This document shows, piece by piece, positions 63,074 through 64,000 of a DNA stretch of 64,000 nucleotides (positions are counted from its first letter, which is position 1; every line of letters starts with the position of its first letter). This DNA is from Paenibacillus sp. 19GGS1-52 (lineage in GTDB: Bacteria > Bacillota > Bacilli > Paenibacillales > Paenibacillaceae): positions 1 through 64,000 of the forward strand of contig NZ_CP059724.1 in assembly GCF_022369515.1 (NCBI RefSeq), given 5' to 3'. A model generated the notes under the pieces. The model did not search any database. It saw nothing but the letters and a program-made list of their open reading frames with translations, and was not told where the DNA came from. A program made the translations under genes and the position numbers.

Positions 63074-63919
63074 TTATTTCAGAAATGAAATCGCCTGATG
63101 AGTCCGTCCCAGCTTAGCAATGGTTTCCTCATATTGGGTAGAAGCATATGCAAAAAATAAGATATCAATCACCACCAGTTGAGCCAACCGCGAACTGGTT
63201 GCTCCACTTCGCAGCGTAGCTTCAGGCGCCAGCGGTGTATACAGCATCATATCCGCCAATTCGGATATCTTGTGACTGCCAAATCGGGACAAACCAATAG
63301 ACCGGACACCATATTGCTTCGCCACTCGAAACAGCTGAACTACCTCTCTAGTGTTCCCGCTGTAAGAGACACCCATAAATAGAGCATGAGGCGGAGCACT
63401 TGCCAGCGCTGCGGCAATGACATGCTCGTCCTGCAGGGCGAATGCCTGTTTACCAAGACGCAGCCACTTCTGAGCGGCATCGGCGGCCACGATGGCCGAA
63501 GCTCCGACACCATACATATAAATTACCGAGGCTTCATCAAAGCTCCGCACCACTTGCTCGATCATTTCCGGCTGTACATGCAGCACGGTATCTTGAATCG
63601 CCTGCAGGCTGTTCGAGACCGTTTTGCGAATGACATTAGGCACTGTTTCTTCAGGCTCGATATCGTAATACCCTGGCATTTGTGGTTTGGCATTATCGAC
63701 GGAGAGGCGGACCTTTAAATCCGGGAACCCCGTCAATCCAAGCGAACGGCACAGCCGGGTAATCGCAGCTGCACTCGTTCCCGCCTTCTCTGCAAGCGCA
63801 TGAATACTCAGCTTGGAGACTTCCTCAGGCTCGTCCAACATATAGCTGGCTGCCTTACGTTCCGATTCCGGCAGCTGTGTCAGCATACTCTTCATTTGCA
63901 CCACGATGCTTCCCGTCAT
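63074..63919 (-). CDS. RpiR/MurR-family regulator with SIS domain
   Basis: 281 residues: N-terminal RpiR HTH (about 1-77: SIHALAEKAGTSAAAITRLC) and a SIS domain (about 128-250: VIYMYGVGASAIVAADAAQK, MGVSYSGNTREVVQLF) that binds phosphosugars. This type controls sugar-phosphate genes such as murQ or glucosamine use. It is convergent with the GH4 gene. The ligand is unknown; a link to the neighbouring sugar operon is possible but not shown. AAGGGGG precedes ATG 63919. Confidence 0.92.
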   Translation of the reverse strand: MTGSIVVQMKSMLTQLPESERKAASYMLDEPEEVSKLSIHALAEKAGTSAAAITRLCRSLGLTGFPDLKVRLSVDNAKPQMPGYYDIEPEETVPNVIRKTVSNSLQAIQDTVLHVQPEMIEQVVRSFDEASVIYMYGVGASAIVAADAAQKWLRLGKQAFALQDEHVIAAALASAPPHALFMGVSYSGNTREVVQLFRVAKQYGVRSIGLSRFGSHKISELADMMLYTPLAPEATLRSGATSSRLAQLVVIDILFFAYASTQYEETIAKLGRTHQAISFLK

Positions 63920-63942
63920 TTCAATCCCCCTTCTCCATGCAA

Positions 63943-63967
63943 AAACGGGCGGTTAATCCCCGCCCGT
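63943..63967 (-). terminator. Terminator of a gene beyond the right edge
   Basis: On the minus strand ACGGGCGG pairs with CCGCCCGT and is followed by five T. It lies just upstream of the RpiR gene and implies another minus-strand gene to the right. Confidence 0.85.
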
Positions 63968-64000
63968 TCTGACAGATAAGATTAGGCGGCGTCTTACAGG

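Overview
The window looks like chromosomal DNA from a spore-forming Firmicute, most probably Paenibacillus. This rests on recognised protein families and gene layout, not on a marker gene. Supporting signs are strong Shine-Dalgarno sites with frequent TTG/GTG starts, a CtsR-type heat-shock operator, a spore-coat transglutaminase (Tgl), an S8 protease with three SLH domains, WYL and AraC regulators, and several lipoprotein-dependent ABC importers. I see no rRNA, tRNA, CRISPR array, phage or transposase gene.

Left end (1-8 kb): a 61-bp tandem repeat leads into a metallophosphoesterase broken by three single-base deletions. Next come a small unknown gene and an oligopeptide ABC operon (binding protein, two permeases, fused double ATPase). 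Three neighbouring genes between about 600 and 2670 carry seven apparent indels, while almost everything to the right is intact. Sequence error or local gene decay is the main question there. A cyclophilin and a double-domain glycosyltransferase follow.

10-26 kb: a heat-shock group (hsp20, cbpA-like dnaJ, clpB) with a SigA promoter and two CtsR operators; a MocR regulator divergent from a GNAT gene; a WYL regulator divergent from a VOC protein; an overlapping adaA-ogt-alkA alkylation-repair operon; and a kdgT permease, an orphan TctC-type binding protein and a membrane-bound AraC sensor-regulator.

26-38 kb: a strongly structured intergenic element, a translationally coupled SWIM zinc-finger/SNF2 pair, a TolB-like propeller, tgl, an AdeR-like regulator beside alanine dehydrogenase, an M20 amidohydrolase and an aldose epimerase. 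38-49 kb: a five-gene polysaccharide cluster (three glycosyltransferases, pyruvyl transferase, flippase) followed by the SLH protease.

49-64 kb: threonine aldolase, uridine kinase, then a flavin electron-transfer operon (FMN-binding protein, ApbE, RnfD/NqrB-like membrane protein) divergent from a two-component system. Last is a LacI-controlled sugar operon in which an ABC importer, an ASKHA sugar kinase and a GH4 phospho-glycosidase may replace a PTS route. An RpiR regulator ends the window.

Three kinds of non-coding repeat stand out: the 61-bp tandem array; a modular array of AGAGGGA/TCCCTCT palindromes at three loci (two direct, one inverted); and a roughly 170-180 bp structured element present as two inverted copies near the two ends of the window.
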